Assembly: GCF_018987235.1 (NCBI RefSeq)
Contig: NZ_CP072197.1
Span: 1,054,001-1,118,000 of the forward strand
Length of the DNA stretch: 64,000 bases
Direction of reading: 5' to 3'
From: Lactobacillus crispatus
GTDB taxonomy: Bacteria > Bacillota > Bacilli > Lactobacillales > Lactobacillaceae
Below, in pieces: positions 1 to 8,213 of this stretch. The position numbers were made by a program, and so were the translations under genes. A model generated the notes under the pieces. The model worked only from the letters and a program-made list of their open reading frames with translations, searched no databases and was not told where the DNA came from. How positions within the stretch are numbered: position 1 is the stretch's first letter; the number at the start of each line of letters is the position of its first letter.

Positions 1-73
1 CTATGCGTTCTATTTCCTGCTTCTTATCATGTACGTTTGGCACAAGCAGTAGAGAGACAGCTGTAATATCCAT
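1..73 (-). CDS. partial hypothetical protein, N-terminus only
   Basis: An ATG at 73 opens a frame running off the left edge (24 codons visible, beginning MDITAVSLLL). It starts 2 bases beyond the stop of the upstream small gene, with a G-rich run about 15 bases upstream that could act as ribosome site, so the two look like one operon. Too little is visible to name a family. Confidence 0.45.
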   Translation of the reverse strand, partial: MDITAVSLLLVPNVHDKKQEIERI

Positions 74-74
74 T

Positions 75-292
75 TCACATTGTCCCCCCCAAAAATTTAT
101 CATAAAGCTCGCTAAAGTTTTGATCTGATTGAGCTAAAAGCCATTCCTGGTAGATTTTTAAAATACGAATTGTTTTTTGAATATCATATAAATAAAGCTT
201 ACGATAACTAAACTGCTGAAATTTTCTTGTAATTCCAGAAAGTAGCTCTGTATAGCAATTTAAGTCTTCAGCAATTTTAATTGCCGAGTCAT
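75..292 (-). pseudogene. small hypothetical gene, probably frameshifted just after its start
   Basis: A clean 70-odd codon frame ends at 75 and reads through about 290, but it has no start codon of its own. An ATG at 292 with a good AAGGA ribosome site 7 bases upstream is one frame off. A single extra A after that ATG would give a 72-residue protein beginning MNSAIKIAED. It is charged and helical-looking, with no recognised domain, and ends immediately before the next gene. It is either a one-base deletion mutant or a sequencing indel. Confidence 0.4.
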
Positions 293-473
293 TTTTATTT
301 CCTTTCTGTATTTCATTTACATTAGCTGATACTTATATAAGTCTATATTATAATACTGTACTTTCTATACTTTTATTATAAGATCATCGCATGATTTGTT
401 AATAATAGAGACTGTAAAATAGTTTGTGTAAGGATGAATGATTCCTTAAATTTATTTCTTTAAACATTAGAAA

Positions 474-537
474 AAGGAGTTCCTTTCTCGTATGATTGGT
501 TTGAACAAAAAAACACATACAGAAAGAAGAACTCCTT
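474..537 (+). promoter_or_regulatory. long stem-loop before the transposase start
   Basis: Bases 474-494 (starting aaggagttcc) pair with 516-537 (ending gaactcctt) to form a stem of about 20 bp with a small bulge, ending one base before the transposase ATG. The only good ribosome-binding sequence, AAGGAG, lies in the left arm, and the transposase ATG has no ribosome site of its own. Such stems limit translation of IS transposases from read-through transcripts in other families (known for IS10 and IS50); the same role here is inference. The structure is present in every copy. Confidence 0.65.
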
Positions 538-542
538 CATGA
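492..542 (+). CDS. 16-residue leader ORF overlapping the transposase start
   Basis: ATG at 492 follows AAGGAG (474-479) at 12 bases spacing. The frame reads MIGLNKKTHTERRTPS and stops at TGA 540-542, overlapping the transposase ATG at 539 in an ATGA arrangement. A ribosome on this leader would open the stem-loop and could reinitiate on the transposase. It is repeated identically in the other IS256 copies. Coding status is inferred from layout only. Confidence 0.4.
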   Translation: MIGLNKKTHTERRTPS

Positions 543-1717
543 ATGATTTTACCAAAGATTTTGCTCAAGCTCTATTCAATCCAGACAAAATAAATGATTT
601 ATTGCGCAAAGAGCTACAACAGGCTGTTAATAACTTGCTAGAAGCTGAGTTGACTGCCTTTCTAGGCTATGATCCCTATGCCAGAAATGGCTGGAATACT
701 GGCAATTCTAGAAATGGTGCTTATTTCCGCAAGGTTGATACCCAGTTTGGACCAATTGAAGTGCAAGTGCCTCGAGACCGCAACGGTCAGTTTCATCAGC
801 ACACGCTGCCTGACTACAAGCAGCACTCTGATGTTTTGGAAAGCACGATTATCAAGCTATACTCCAAAGGCGTAACTACCAGAGAAATCGCTGACTTGAT
901 TGAGAAAATGTATGGCAGTCATTATAGTCCAGCTCAAGTATCAAATATTTCCAAGCAGATGCTCCCCAAGATTGAGGCTTATCACAAGCGCAAGCTAAGC
1001 GACAAGTTTTTCTGTGTCTATTTGGATGCGACATACCTTCCTTTGCGCCGAGAAACGTTTGAGCGTGAAGCAGTATATATTGCCATTGGCATTAAACCTA
1101 ATGGACATAAGGAAGTCATTGACTACTGCATTGCTCCTAGTGAGAACATTGAAGTTTGGACAGAGATGCTTCAAAACATGAAGTCCAGAGGCTTGAAGCA
1201 AGTTGAGCTTTTTCTTTCTGATGGTGTTGTTGGCATGAAAACAGCCTTGGCCAGGACTTATCCTAAAGCTCATTTTCAACGCTGCCTGGTTCATGTCATG
1301 CGCAATATCTGCGCTAAAGTACGCGTCGACGATCGTGAAAAGATCATGAACGAATTCAAGCAGATACATCAACAGACAAGCAAAAAAGAAGCTGCAGCTG
1401 TCTTGCACAAATTCTATGCCAAATGGAATAAAGCTTATAGCCATGTCATCAAAGGTTTGAAGGAAATTGAGCCCGATCTGCTAGTCTTCTACAATTATCC
1501 CAAACAAATCAGAGCTTCAATTTATTCAACCAATATGATTGAATCCTTTAACAACGTCATCAAGCGTAAAGCTAAGCCTAAGGCAGAATTTCCAACTGAA
1601 CAGTCGCTTGATGCATTTATTGGCATCCAGGCAATGAGCTACAATGACCGTTATTTCAATCGAATTCATAAAGGCTTTGGTCAGGTTCAGGACACCTTAG
1701 AATCCTACTTTGATTAA
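539..1717 (+). CDS. IS256-family transposase, copy 1
   Basis: This 392-residue mutator-type (IS256/MULE) transposase catalyses cut-and-paste or copy-out movement of the element. The probable catalytic triad is D163 (in YLDATYLPLR), D228 (in LFLSDGV) and E335 (in TNMIESFNN). C249 and H252, in the RCLVHVMRN stretch, match the C/D(2)H motif typical of the family. The N-terminal part (about 1-145) is the DNA-binding region. Length is normal for the family. Translation is probably coupled to the short leader ORF that overlaps its ATG. Confidence 0.95.
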   Translation: MNDFTKDFAQALFNPDKINDLLRKELQQAVNNLLEAELTAFLGYDPYARNGWNTGNSRNGAYFRKVDTQFGPIEVQVPRDRNGQFHQHTLPDYKQHSDVLESTIIKLYSKGVTTREIADLIEKMYGSHYSPAQVSNISKQMLPKIEAYHKRKLSDKFFCVYLDATYLPLRRETFEREAVYIAIGIKPNGHKEVIDYCIAPSENIEVWTEMLQNMKSRGLKQVELFLSDGVVGMKTALARTYPKAHFQRCLVHVMRNICAKVRVDDREKIMNEFKQIHQQTSKKEAAAVLHKFYAKWNKAYSHVIKGLKEIEPDLLVFYNYPKQIRASIYSTNMIESFNNVIKRKAKPKAEFPTEQSLDAFIGIQAMSYNDRYFNRIHKGFGQVQDTLESYFD

Positions 1718-1881
1718 ATAAATAATTAAAAAATCAATTTACGAGAAAGATCTATTTACACAAAAGATTTGACAGTTTCTAATAATAAAATGCTCACTAA
1801 AAATGTTGTGACAATTTATTATTAACAACTAAACAATTATGATAGTGTAAGTAGTAATAATTATGAAAGAGCGTGATATAA

Positions 1882-4800
1882 ATGGCTAGATGGCATAGAT
1901 TATTTCCTGAACGAGTTTTTGATCGTGGAGAAATATATTATGGCAATGATATGGTTGAAAATATTCAATTAGCTCAAGATCAGGAACACTTTACCGCTCA
2001 AGTTCAAGGCGGAATTGGTCGTTCTTATACTGTAACTGGTCGTCTTCGTTTAGATGGTCGAGCTTCAGAGTTAGACTGTAATTGTCCATGGGCTAATAAA
2101 GGGCATCGCTGTAAACACGAGGTTGCGGCTTTACTTGCAGTAGAAAACGAACATAACGTTAAAGTCCCTTTTTCTGACTTAATTTCTGAACATCTTAAGC
2201 AAATGATCGCACATAAAAGCCCAGTACTTAACCCCTTAAATTTGATTGGCAATATGAAATTTACCAAAAAAAGTTATGATCAGGCACTGGAACTTAATGA
2301 TCACTGGTTGATTAGTAGTTGTCGGCATTTTGATGATAAGATGCGTAAATATGAATATTTTTGGGAGATAGTAACAGAGGACAATGAGTTAATTACATTA
2401 TCTGTGCAATTTACTCGCTGGCAAATTATATCAATTAAATTTGATAGTGATTTTTCCCGTATTGAAAAAGATAGTGTTAGAATATTAGCTCTGTTTTACT
2501 TTATTAATGAGTATCTTGATGACGATCCATTTGATTTAACTAACCAGGCCGCTGAAGATCTACTTGAATTTTATAGTGACGCTTCTACCCAAAATGATGA
2601 GCCGATTATTTTGCGGGCAAGTATTGATAAGTATAATAACATCCCTAGTTTGACGTTTAAATTAGGAAAGAACAAGCATATTTATAAAGTTAAAGATCTT
2701 AATCAACTAGTAGATGCATCCCGACACAGCTCTTCTCTAAAGCTAGGTAAATTTTTCAACGAGCCTATAAATCAGGCTAAAATGGATATTGATAGTCAAC
2801 ACTGGTTATCTTTTATTGAAAAAATTATAGATGCTCGTAATCTAAACGAAGAATTTTATTATAATTACAGTAGTCAGGTTGGTCGCATTACACTAGAGAA
2901 CTCTGTGGCCGATGAAGTTAATGATTTACTTTATCAAGGCGTAAAGTTGTACTCAAATGAGCAGCCTATAGGATATACAACTGATCAACTAGATTTAAAC
3001 ATTAAAATTGAAACTCAAAAGTCATCTGCTTTAGTTAGTGTAGAGGATCTTCCAGTTTCTACTATAATTACTGGGAGTCATGCGTATTATGGCTATTACA
3101 AAGATGTATGGATCAAATATATAGGTCTTACGCCTGCTTCTTTGCATAATTTAGGATTGCAGCCTGGTGCTGAAATGCAATTTAGTAAAAAGACCGTTGC
3201 TAAGTTTGCACATAATATTTTGCCTAAATTTGAGCAAACAAAGTTTATATTAGTGTCTGGTACTGATGAGTTGAAAGCTATTTTGCCACCAGAGGCCCAT
3301 TTTTTGTTTAAATTAGATTATCGTGTAGGCAGTATTTTATGTATGGCTCGAGTACAGTATGGGGATGCACAATACGAGTTAAATCAAGGATATACTGAAG
3401 AGGACCGACGCGATGTTGAAAAAGAGACCGCAGCATGGAAGCACATTAATACATATTTTAGTGATTATCAGCATGGGCGGTATGTTTTATCCAATGAAGA
3501 ATCGGATGTCGTACAAGCTTTTCTAGATGATGGTATCAATGAGTTGAAACGATTAGGCGAAGTACAAATTACAGCTAACTTTAGATCACTTTTAAAGGGA
3601 ATAAAGATTAATTTGGATGTTGGAGTAGGTATCAACCTGACTAATGAATTATTAGATATCGATCTTGCTGATCAAAAGATGAGCTGGGAAGACATTCAAG
3701 CGGCTTTGAAAGCCTACCAAGAAAAGCGAAAATATTTTGTTTTAAAAAATGGAATGCTAGCTAAGGCAGAACAACCGACAATTGAACAATTGGCACAAAC
3801 TTTGCATGATTTAGGTATTAGTTTTAAGGATTTCATTCACGGTAAATTACATTTACCAGCATATCGTGCCTTTTATTTTGCTAAGCAAATGAAAGCTGCT
3901 AATGCACTGCATTTCTCAACTAATGAATCCTTTAATACTCTGATTAATGATTTAGCTAAGAATCAGTTGAAGCAAAATCAAATACCAGTTAGTTTGCAAA
4001 ATATTTTGCGTCCATATCAGAAGATAGGTTTTAATTGGCTAAGCACTATCGTTAATTATAAATTTGGCGGGCTACTTGCTGATGAGATGGGATTAGGTAA
4101 AACCTTGCAGATTATTAGTCTTCTTTTAGCTCGCAAAGAAAAAATGCAAAATCAGTTACCTAGCTTAATCGTTGCGCCTGCTTCTGTTATCTATAATTGG
4201 CAGGCAGAAGTTAAAAAGTTCGCACCTAGCCTTAATGTGGCTCTATTAGATGGCACTAAAAAAGAACGAGAGAGATTGCTTTTAGATGCTAAAAAGTATG
4301 ATCTGCTAATCAGTTCATATCAATCGCTTAATCGAGATCTAGAAGCGTATCAAAATCTAATTTTTGATGTAGAAGTAATTGATGAAGCACAAAATATTAA
4401 GAATCAGCAATCAGTTACCGCCAAGACAGTCAAAGTCATTAAAGCGCATCATAAACTAGCTCTAACAGGAACACCGATTGAAAATAAATTGAGCGAGTTA
4501 TGGAGTATTTTTGATTACTTAATGCCAGGTTTTTTAGGTTCATATCCTGACTTTAGGAAAAAGTATGAATTACCGATTGTTAAAGAGCAAGATAAAGAGG
4601 CAGAAGATCAATTAGCTAATATGGTAATACCCTTTATCTTGCGGCGTCTAAAAAAAGATGTGCTACGTGACTTACCTGACAAAGATGAAGAAATTGTGCC
4701 TGTTAAAATGAATAAGAAACAAGCTGATTTGTATAATATGCAGACGCAAAAGATTATCGCTCAATTAAATGGACAGGGGGATGAAGACTTTAAGAGATCA

Positions 4801-5397
4801 CGTTTTCAAATTTTGGCTCAGATTACTAAATTACGTGAAATTTGTTGTGATCCTCATTTGCTTTATGAAAACTATCACGGCAAGTCTAATAAATTAATTG
4901 CTACAATTGAGTTGATTAAGAATAATCTAGCAAATGGACATAAAATTTTATTGTTTTCACAGTTCACAGCTATGCTAGATATTTTGCATGAAAACCTTGC
5001 CAGATTAAGACTACCTTTATTTACTATTACTGGATCAACACCTAAAACTAAGCGTCAAGAACAAGTTCAAAAGTTTAATCAAATGGCTCAACCAGGGGTC
5101 TTTTTGATTTCATTAAAAGCAGGCGGAACAGGCATTAACTTGACTGGTGCTGATGTTGTAATTCATTATGATCCTTGGTGGAACTTGGCCGCAGAAAAAC
5201 AGGCGACGGATCGAGCTCATAGAATTGGTCAAAAGCATTCTGTTAAGATTTATAAGATGGTTACAGAAGACAGTATTGAAGAGAGAATCATTGCTTTACA
5301 GCAAAAGAAAGCAGAATTAGCTGATATAATTTTTCAAAATGATCAGATTGCTGATGCAACAATGAGTAAAGACGATTTAATTAAGATTTTGAAATAA
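1882..5397 (+). CDS. SNF2-family helicase with N-terminal SWIM zinc finger
   Basis: A 1171-residue Swi2/Snf2 DNA-dependent ATPase. A SWIM zinc-binding motif lies near the N-terminus (C66, C68, C77, H79 in CNCPWANKGHRCKHE). A long middle region without recognised motifs follows, then the two helicase lobes: Walker A DEMGLGKT at about 734 and the DEAQ box at about 834 (VIDEAQNIK). The C-terminal lobe has the SLKAGGTGINLTGAD and QATDRAHRIGQ motifs. Bacterial members are thought to remodel protein-DNA complexes, but the role here is unknown. IS256 copy 1 ends about 100 bases upstream and splits an inverted repeat there, so expression may be altered. Confidence 0.93.
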   Translation: MARWHRLFPERVFDRGEIYYGNDMVENIQLAQDQEHFTAQVQGGIGRSYTVTGRLRLDGRASELDCNCPWANKGHRCKHEVAALLAVENEHNVKVPFSDLISEHLKQMIAHKSPVLNPLNLIGNMKFTKKSYDQALELNDHWLISSCRHFDDKMRKYEYFWEIVTEDNELITLSVQFTRWQIISIKFDSDFSRIEKDSVRILALFYFINEYLDDDPFDLTNQAAEDLLEFYSDASTQNDEPIILRASIDKYNNIPSLTFKLGKNKHIYKVKDLNQLVDASRHSSSLKLGKFFNEPINQAKMDIDSQHWLSFIEKIIDARNLNEEFYYNYSSQVGRITLENSVADEVNDLLYQGVKLYSNEQPIGYTTDQLDLNIKIETQKSSALVSVEDLPVSTIITGSHAYYGYYKDVWIKYIGLTPASLHNLGLQPGAEMQFSKKTVAKFAHNILPKFEQTKFILVSGTDELKAILPPEAHFLFKLDYRVGSILCMARVQYGDAQYELNQGYTEEDRRDVEKETAAWKHINTYFSDYQHGRYVLSNEESDVVQAFLDDGINELKRLGEVQITANFRSLLKGIKINLDVGVGINLTNELLDIDLADQKMSWEDIQAALKAYQEKRKYFVLKNGMLAKAEQPTIEQLAQTLHDLGISFKDFIHGKLHLPAYRAFYFAKQMKAANALHFSTNESFNTLINDLAKNQLKQNQIPVSLQNILRPYQKIGFNWLSTIVNYKFGGLLADEMGLGKTLQIISLLLARKEKMQNQLPSLIVAPASVIYNWQAEVKKFAPSLNVALLDGTKKERERLLLDAKKYDLLISSYQSLNRDLEAYQNLIFDVEVIDEAQNIKNQQSVTAKTVKVIKAHHKLALTGTPIENKLSELWSIFDYLMPGFLGSYPDFRKKYELPIVKEQDKEAEDQLANMVIPFILRRLKKDVLRDLPDKDEEIVPVKMNKKQADLYNMQTQKIIAQLNGQGDEDFKRSRFQILAQITKLREICCDPHLLYENYHGKSNKLIATIELIKNNLANGHKILLFSQFTAMLDILHENLARLRLPLFTITGSTPKTKRQEQVQKFNQMAQPGVFLISLKAGGTGINLTGADVVIHYDPWWNLAAEKQATDRAHRIGQKHSVKIYKMVTEDSIEERIIALQQKKAELADIIFQNDQIADATMSKDDLIKILK

Positions 5398-5476
5398 ATA
5401 GATCATTATAATAAAATAAAAATATTTGTTTGTACTTGCGAACTATTGTTTGCAAAAGTATAATATTTAGGTAAAC

Positions 5477-5509
5477 AAAAACCAACAAGCTAAATGCTTG
5501 CTGGTTTTA
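5477..5509. terminator. bidirectional rho-independent terminator
   Basis: Stem accaacaagc / gcttgctggt (5481-5490, 5496-5505) with a loop of 5 bases and one G-U pair, flanked by A- and T-runs. It lies between the convergent SNF2 and plsY genes and serves both. Confidence 0.85.
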
Positions 5510-5514
5510 TAATT

Positions 5515-6150
5515 TTAGTTTGAGTTAGTATGTTTCTTTTTATACCAATACACTAGACCGAATGGAACCAGATTCTCTTGGTGATGTTCGATTCGAATAA
5601 TATTGCTTCGGTGACTCCAGTAAATTAAGATTACGAGCAATCCACTGATAATGCTCAAGGCAAGATCGTGGAAAAAGAATGAAGCAATAAAGATTAGAAC
5701 TACTGAGATCAAACTAGTTAATGAAACCATACTTGTAATAAATAAGATAGGGAAGAAGATTAACGCACAGATCAAGAAAAAATGGACATTATATCCTAGT
5801 AAAAATCCAGCGGAAGTTGCTACTGCCTTGCCTCCTTTGAACTTTAAAAAGACAGGAAAAGCGTGGCCTAAAATTGCAGCTAAGCCAAAAATCAAGCAAA
5901 GATAATGTGGTCCTAGTTTAAAAATTATTGGTAATACTGTAGCAAAAGTTCCTTTGAGAAAATCTACTATAAAGACAATGATTCCAGCAGCTGGTCCTAA
6001 TACTCTAAAGGTATTAGTCGTTCCGATATTTCCTGATCCGTATTTCCTAATATCTTTATGAAAAAAGATATTACCCACTAACACACCTGTTGGGAATGAT
6101 CCAATCAAGTATGCTAAAATAAACAACGATGCAAATTTTAATGCAAACAT
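5515..6150 (-). CDS. plsY: glycerol-3-phosphate acyltransferase PlsY
   Basis: An integral membrane enzyme that moves an acyl group from acyl phosphate to glycerol-3-phosphate, the first step of phosphatidic acid synthesis in Gram-positive bacteria. The family motifs are visible: YLIGSFPTG near the N-terminus, KYGSGNIGTTNTFRVLG (loop 1) and LGHAFPVFLKFKGGKAVAT (loop 2), with several hydrophobic segments between. ATG at 6150 is preferred because it follows AGGAG at 11 bases; an in-frame GTG at 6162 lies inside that ribosome site. It is transcribed away from parE, with a promoter region shared between the two. Confidence 0.93.
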   Translation of the reverse strand: MFALKFASLFILAYLIGSFPTGVLVGNIFFHKDIRKYGSGNIGTTNTFRVLGPAAGIIVFIVDFLKGTFATVLPIIFKLGPHYLCLIFGLAAILGHAFPVFLKFKGGKAVATSAGFLLGYNVHFFLICALIFFPILFITSMVSLTSLISVVLIFIASFFFHDLALSIISGLLVILIYWSHRSNIIRIEHHQENLVPFGLVYWYKKKHTNSN

Positions 6151-6248
6151 ATTTAACAACACTCCTATTAATCTATCGCTATTTTAGCAAAGATTATCTT
6201 TTAAATATATGGTGCTGGTTAAATTAATGAACAAGTGGAGGAATTTTA

Positions 6249-8195
6249 GTGGCAAAAGCTAATACTTATGATGATTCTTCAATTCAAATTTTACATGGCC
6301 TAGAAGCCGTTCGTAAAAGACCTGGTATGTATATTGGTTCAACTGATATTCATGGTCTTAATCAATTAGTGTATGAAATCGTCGATAACTCTGTCGACGA
6401 AGCCATGGCTGGTTTTGGTAAAGAAATTGATGTAACCATTCATTCAGATAATAGTGTTACTGTAAGAGACTTTGGGCGTGGTATGCCGACAGGAATGCAC
6501 AAATCGGGTAAGCCCACAATTGAAGTTATTTTAACTGTATTACATGCTGGTGGTAAGTTTACTGAACAAAATTATAAAACTTCAGGCGGGTTGCATGGCG
6601 TAGGTTCATCCGTTGTTAATGCACTTTCAAGTTATATGAAGGTTAGAGTCGTTCGCGATGGTAAAGCTTATGAAGAAGAATTTAAAGATGGTGGGCATCC
6701 GGTAGGTACATTAAAGTGTGTAGGAAAGACAAAAGAGCCAACAGGGACTACCATTACGTTTAAGCCAGATGAGACTATCTTTTCAACCACGAAGTATAAG
6801 TATGAGACAATTCAGGAGAGAATTCGTGAATCTGCTTTTCTACTTAAAGGGGTTAAATTTGTCTTAACAGATGAGCGTGAGCCAGAACATCATGATGTTT
6901 TTCAGTATGATGATGGAATTAAATCATTTGTTAAGTATTTAAACGAAGGTAAAGGCACAATTAGTGATGTCTTTTATTTTGAAGGCAAGCAAGATGGCAT
7001 GGAAATTGAATTTTCAGGTCAATATAGTGATGGATATTCAGAAAATTTAGTTTCATTTGTTAACAATGTTAGAACTGGTGATGGTGGTACCCATGAGTCA
7101 GGTGCTCGTAGTGGATTTACACGTGCATTTAACGATTATGCTAAAAAGCAGGGTCTACTAGGTAAAAAAGATAAAAATATTGATGGTTCTGATTATCGTG
7201 AAGGGCTTAGCGCGGTTTTATCTGTTAAAATCCCTGAAGAATTACTTGAATTTGAAGGACAGACTAAGGGTAAATTAGGTACTCCACAAGCACGTTCTGC
7301 TGTAGATTCACTTGTTTATGAGAAAATGTCTTACTATTTAATGGAAAATGGTGAGCTGGCTCAGGAACTAGTTAAGAAGGCTCAAAGGGCTAGGGATGCA
7401 CGTGAAGCAGCTAAAAAGGCACGTGATGAAAGCAGAAATGGTAAAAAGAGACGAAAAAAAGAAGTTTTGTCTGGTAAATTAACGCCAGCTCAATCGCGAA
7501 ATCCTAAAAAGAATGAACTATTCTTGGTCGAAGGTGATTCAGCTGGTGGATCTGCTAAGCAAGGTAGAGACAGAAGATTTCAAGCAATTTTGCCTCTTCG
7601 TGGTAAAGTATTAAATACTCAAAAGGCAAAATTGCAGGATATCTTTAAAAACGAAGAAATTAATACCATGATTTATACCATTGGTGCTGGTGTAGGAACC
7701 GAGTTTAATGTTGATGACTCTAATTATGATAAAGTCATTATCATGACTGACGCCGACGATGATGGTGCTCACATTCAGATCTTGCTATTAACATTCTTTT
7801 ATCGTTATATGCGGCCGATGATTGAACACGGAAAAGTTTATATTGCTCTGCCACCGCTTTATCGCTTACAAAAAGGTCGAGGCAAAAAGACGCAAGTTCA
7901 ATATGCATGGACTGATGAAGAACTAGCTGATGATGAAAAGAAAATGGGACGTGGCTATTCGCTGCAGCGATTCAAAGGTTTAGGTGAAATGAACGCGGAA
8001 CAGCTATGGGCTACTACTATGGATCCTCAATCGAGAATGTTAATCAGAGTTAAAATTGACGATGCTGCTCTTGCTGAGAGACGAGTTACTACCTTAATGG
8101 GTGATAAAGTAGCCGCAAGAAGAAAGTGGATTGAAGAAAATGTTAAATTCAGAATGGGCGAAGACGGCTCAATTCTAGAATCCGAAGATGAATAA
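6249..8195 (+). CDS. parE: DNA topoisomerase IV subunit B
   Basis: A 648-residue GHKL ATPase/TOPRIM subunit that decatenates daughter chromosomes with ParC. Visible motifs are NSVDEAMAG (ATPase catalytic Glu), GRGMPTG, GGLHGVGSSVVNALS, the TOPRIM motif EGDSAGGSAKQGRDR and the metal site DADDDGAHI. It starts at GTG 6249 after GGAGGA. It is not GyrB, because it is followed directly by parC and the pair sits beside plsY, an arrangement common in lactobacilli and streptococci. Confidence 0.95.
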   Translation: MAKANTYDDSSIQILHGLEAVRKRPGMYIGSTDIHGLNQLVYEIVDNSVDEAMAGFGKEIDVTIHSDNSVTVRDFGRGMPTGMHKSGKPTIEVILTVLHAGGKFTEQNYKTSGGLHGVGSSVVNALSSYMKVRVVRDGKAYEEEFKDGGHPVGTLKCVGKTKEPTGTTITFKPDETIFSTTKYKYETIQERIRESAFLLKGVKFVLTDEREPEHHDVFQYDDGIKSFVKYLNEGKGTISDVFYFEGKQDGMEIEFSGQYSDGYSENLVSFVNNVRTGDGGTHESGARSGFTRAFNDYAKKQGLLGKKDKNIDGSDYREGLSAVLSVKIPEELLEFEGQTKGKLGTPQARSAVDSLVYEKMSYYLMENGELAQELVKKAQRARDAREAAKKARDESRNGKKRRKKEVLSGKLTPAQSRNPKKNELFLVEGDSAGGSAKQGRDRRFQAILPLRGKVLNTQKAKLQDIFKNEEINTMIYTIGAGVGTEFNVDDSNYDKVIIMTDADDDGAHIQILLLTFFYRYMRPMIEHGKVYIALPPLYRLQKGRGKKTQVQYAWTDEELADDEKKMGRGYSLQRFKGLGEMNAEQLWATTMDPQSRMLIRVKIDDAALAERRVTTLMGDKVAARRKWIEENVKFRMGEDGSILESEDE

Positions 8196-8213
8196 AAGAA
8201 GGTTTTAAATTTA

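Larger units (their letters stand above)
408..1779 (+). mobile_element. IS256-family insertion sequence, copy 1 (1372 bp)
   Basis: The ends are imperfect inverted repeats: left gagactgtaaaatagtttgt, right the complement of a sequence starting gaaactgtcaaat. The flanks 400-407 and 1780-1787 are both taataata, an 8-bp target duplication as expected for IS256. It contains one transposase gene. Four further copies lie in the window (three complete, one cut by the edge), with identical encoded transposase where visible. Size, ends and family resemble IS1201, described in L. helveticus, but identity with it was not tested. Confidence 0.95.
396..1828. repeat. 14-bp inverted repeat split by IS256 copy 1
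   Basis: Removing the IS and one copy of its 8-bp duplication joins 396-407 to 1788-1789 and rebuilds ttgttaataataaa, an exact inverted complement of 1815-1828. About 25 bases separate the arms, including the near-palindrome ttgtgacaa. It lies about 60 bases upstream of the SNF2 gene and may be a terminator or an operator of that gene. Confidence 0.7.

Noticed and set aside
669..875. Overlapping short frames inside each IS256 transposase (also a 149-codon minus-strand frame)
   Set aside because: They recur only because the element is repeated, have no ribosome site and lie inside a well-defined gene.
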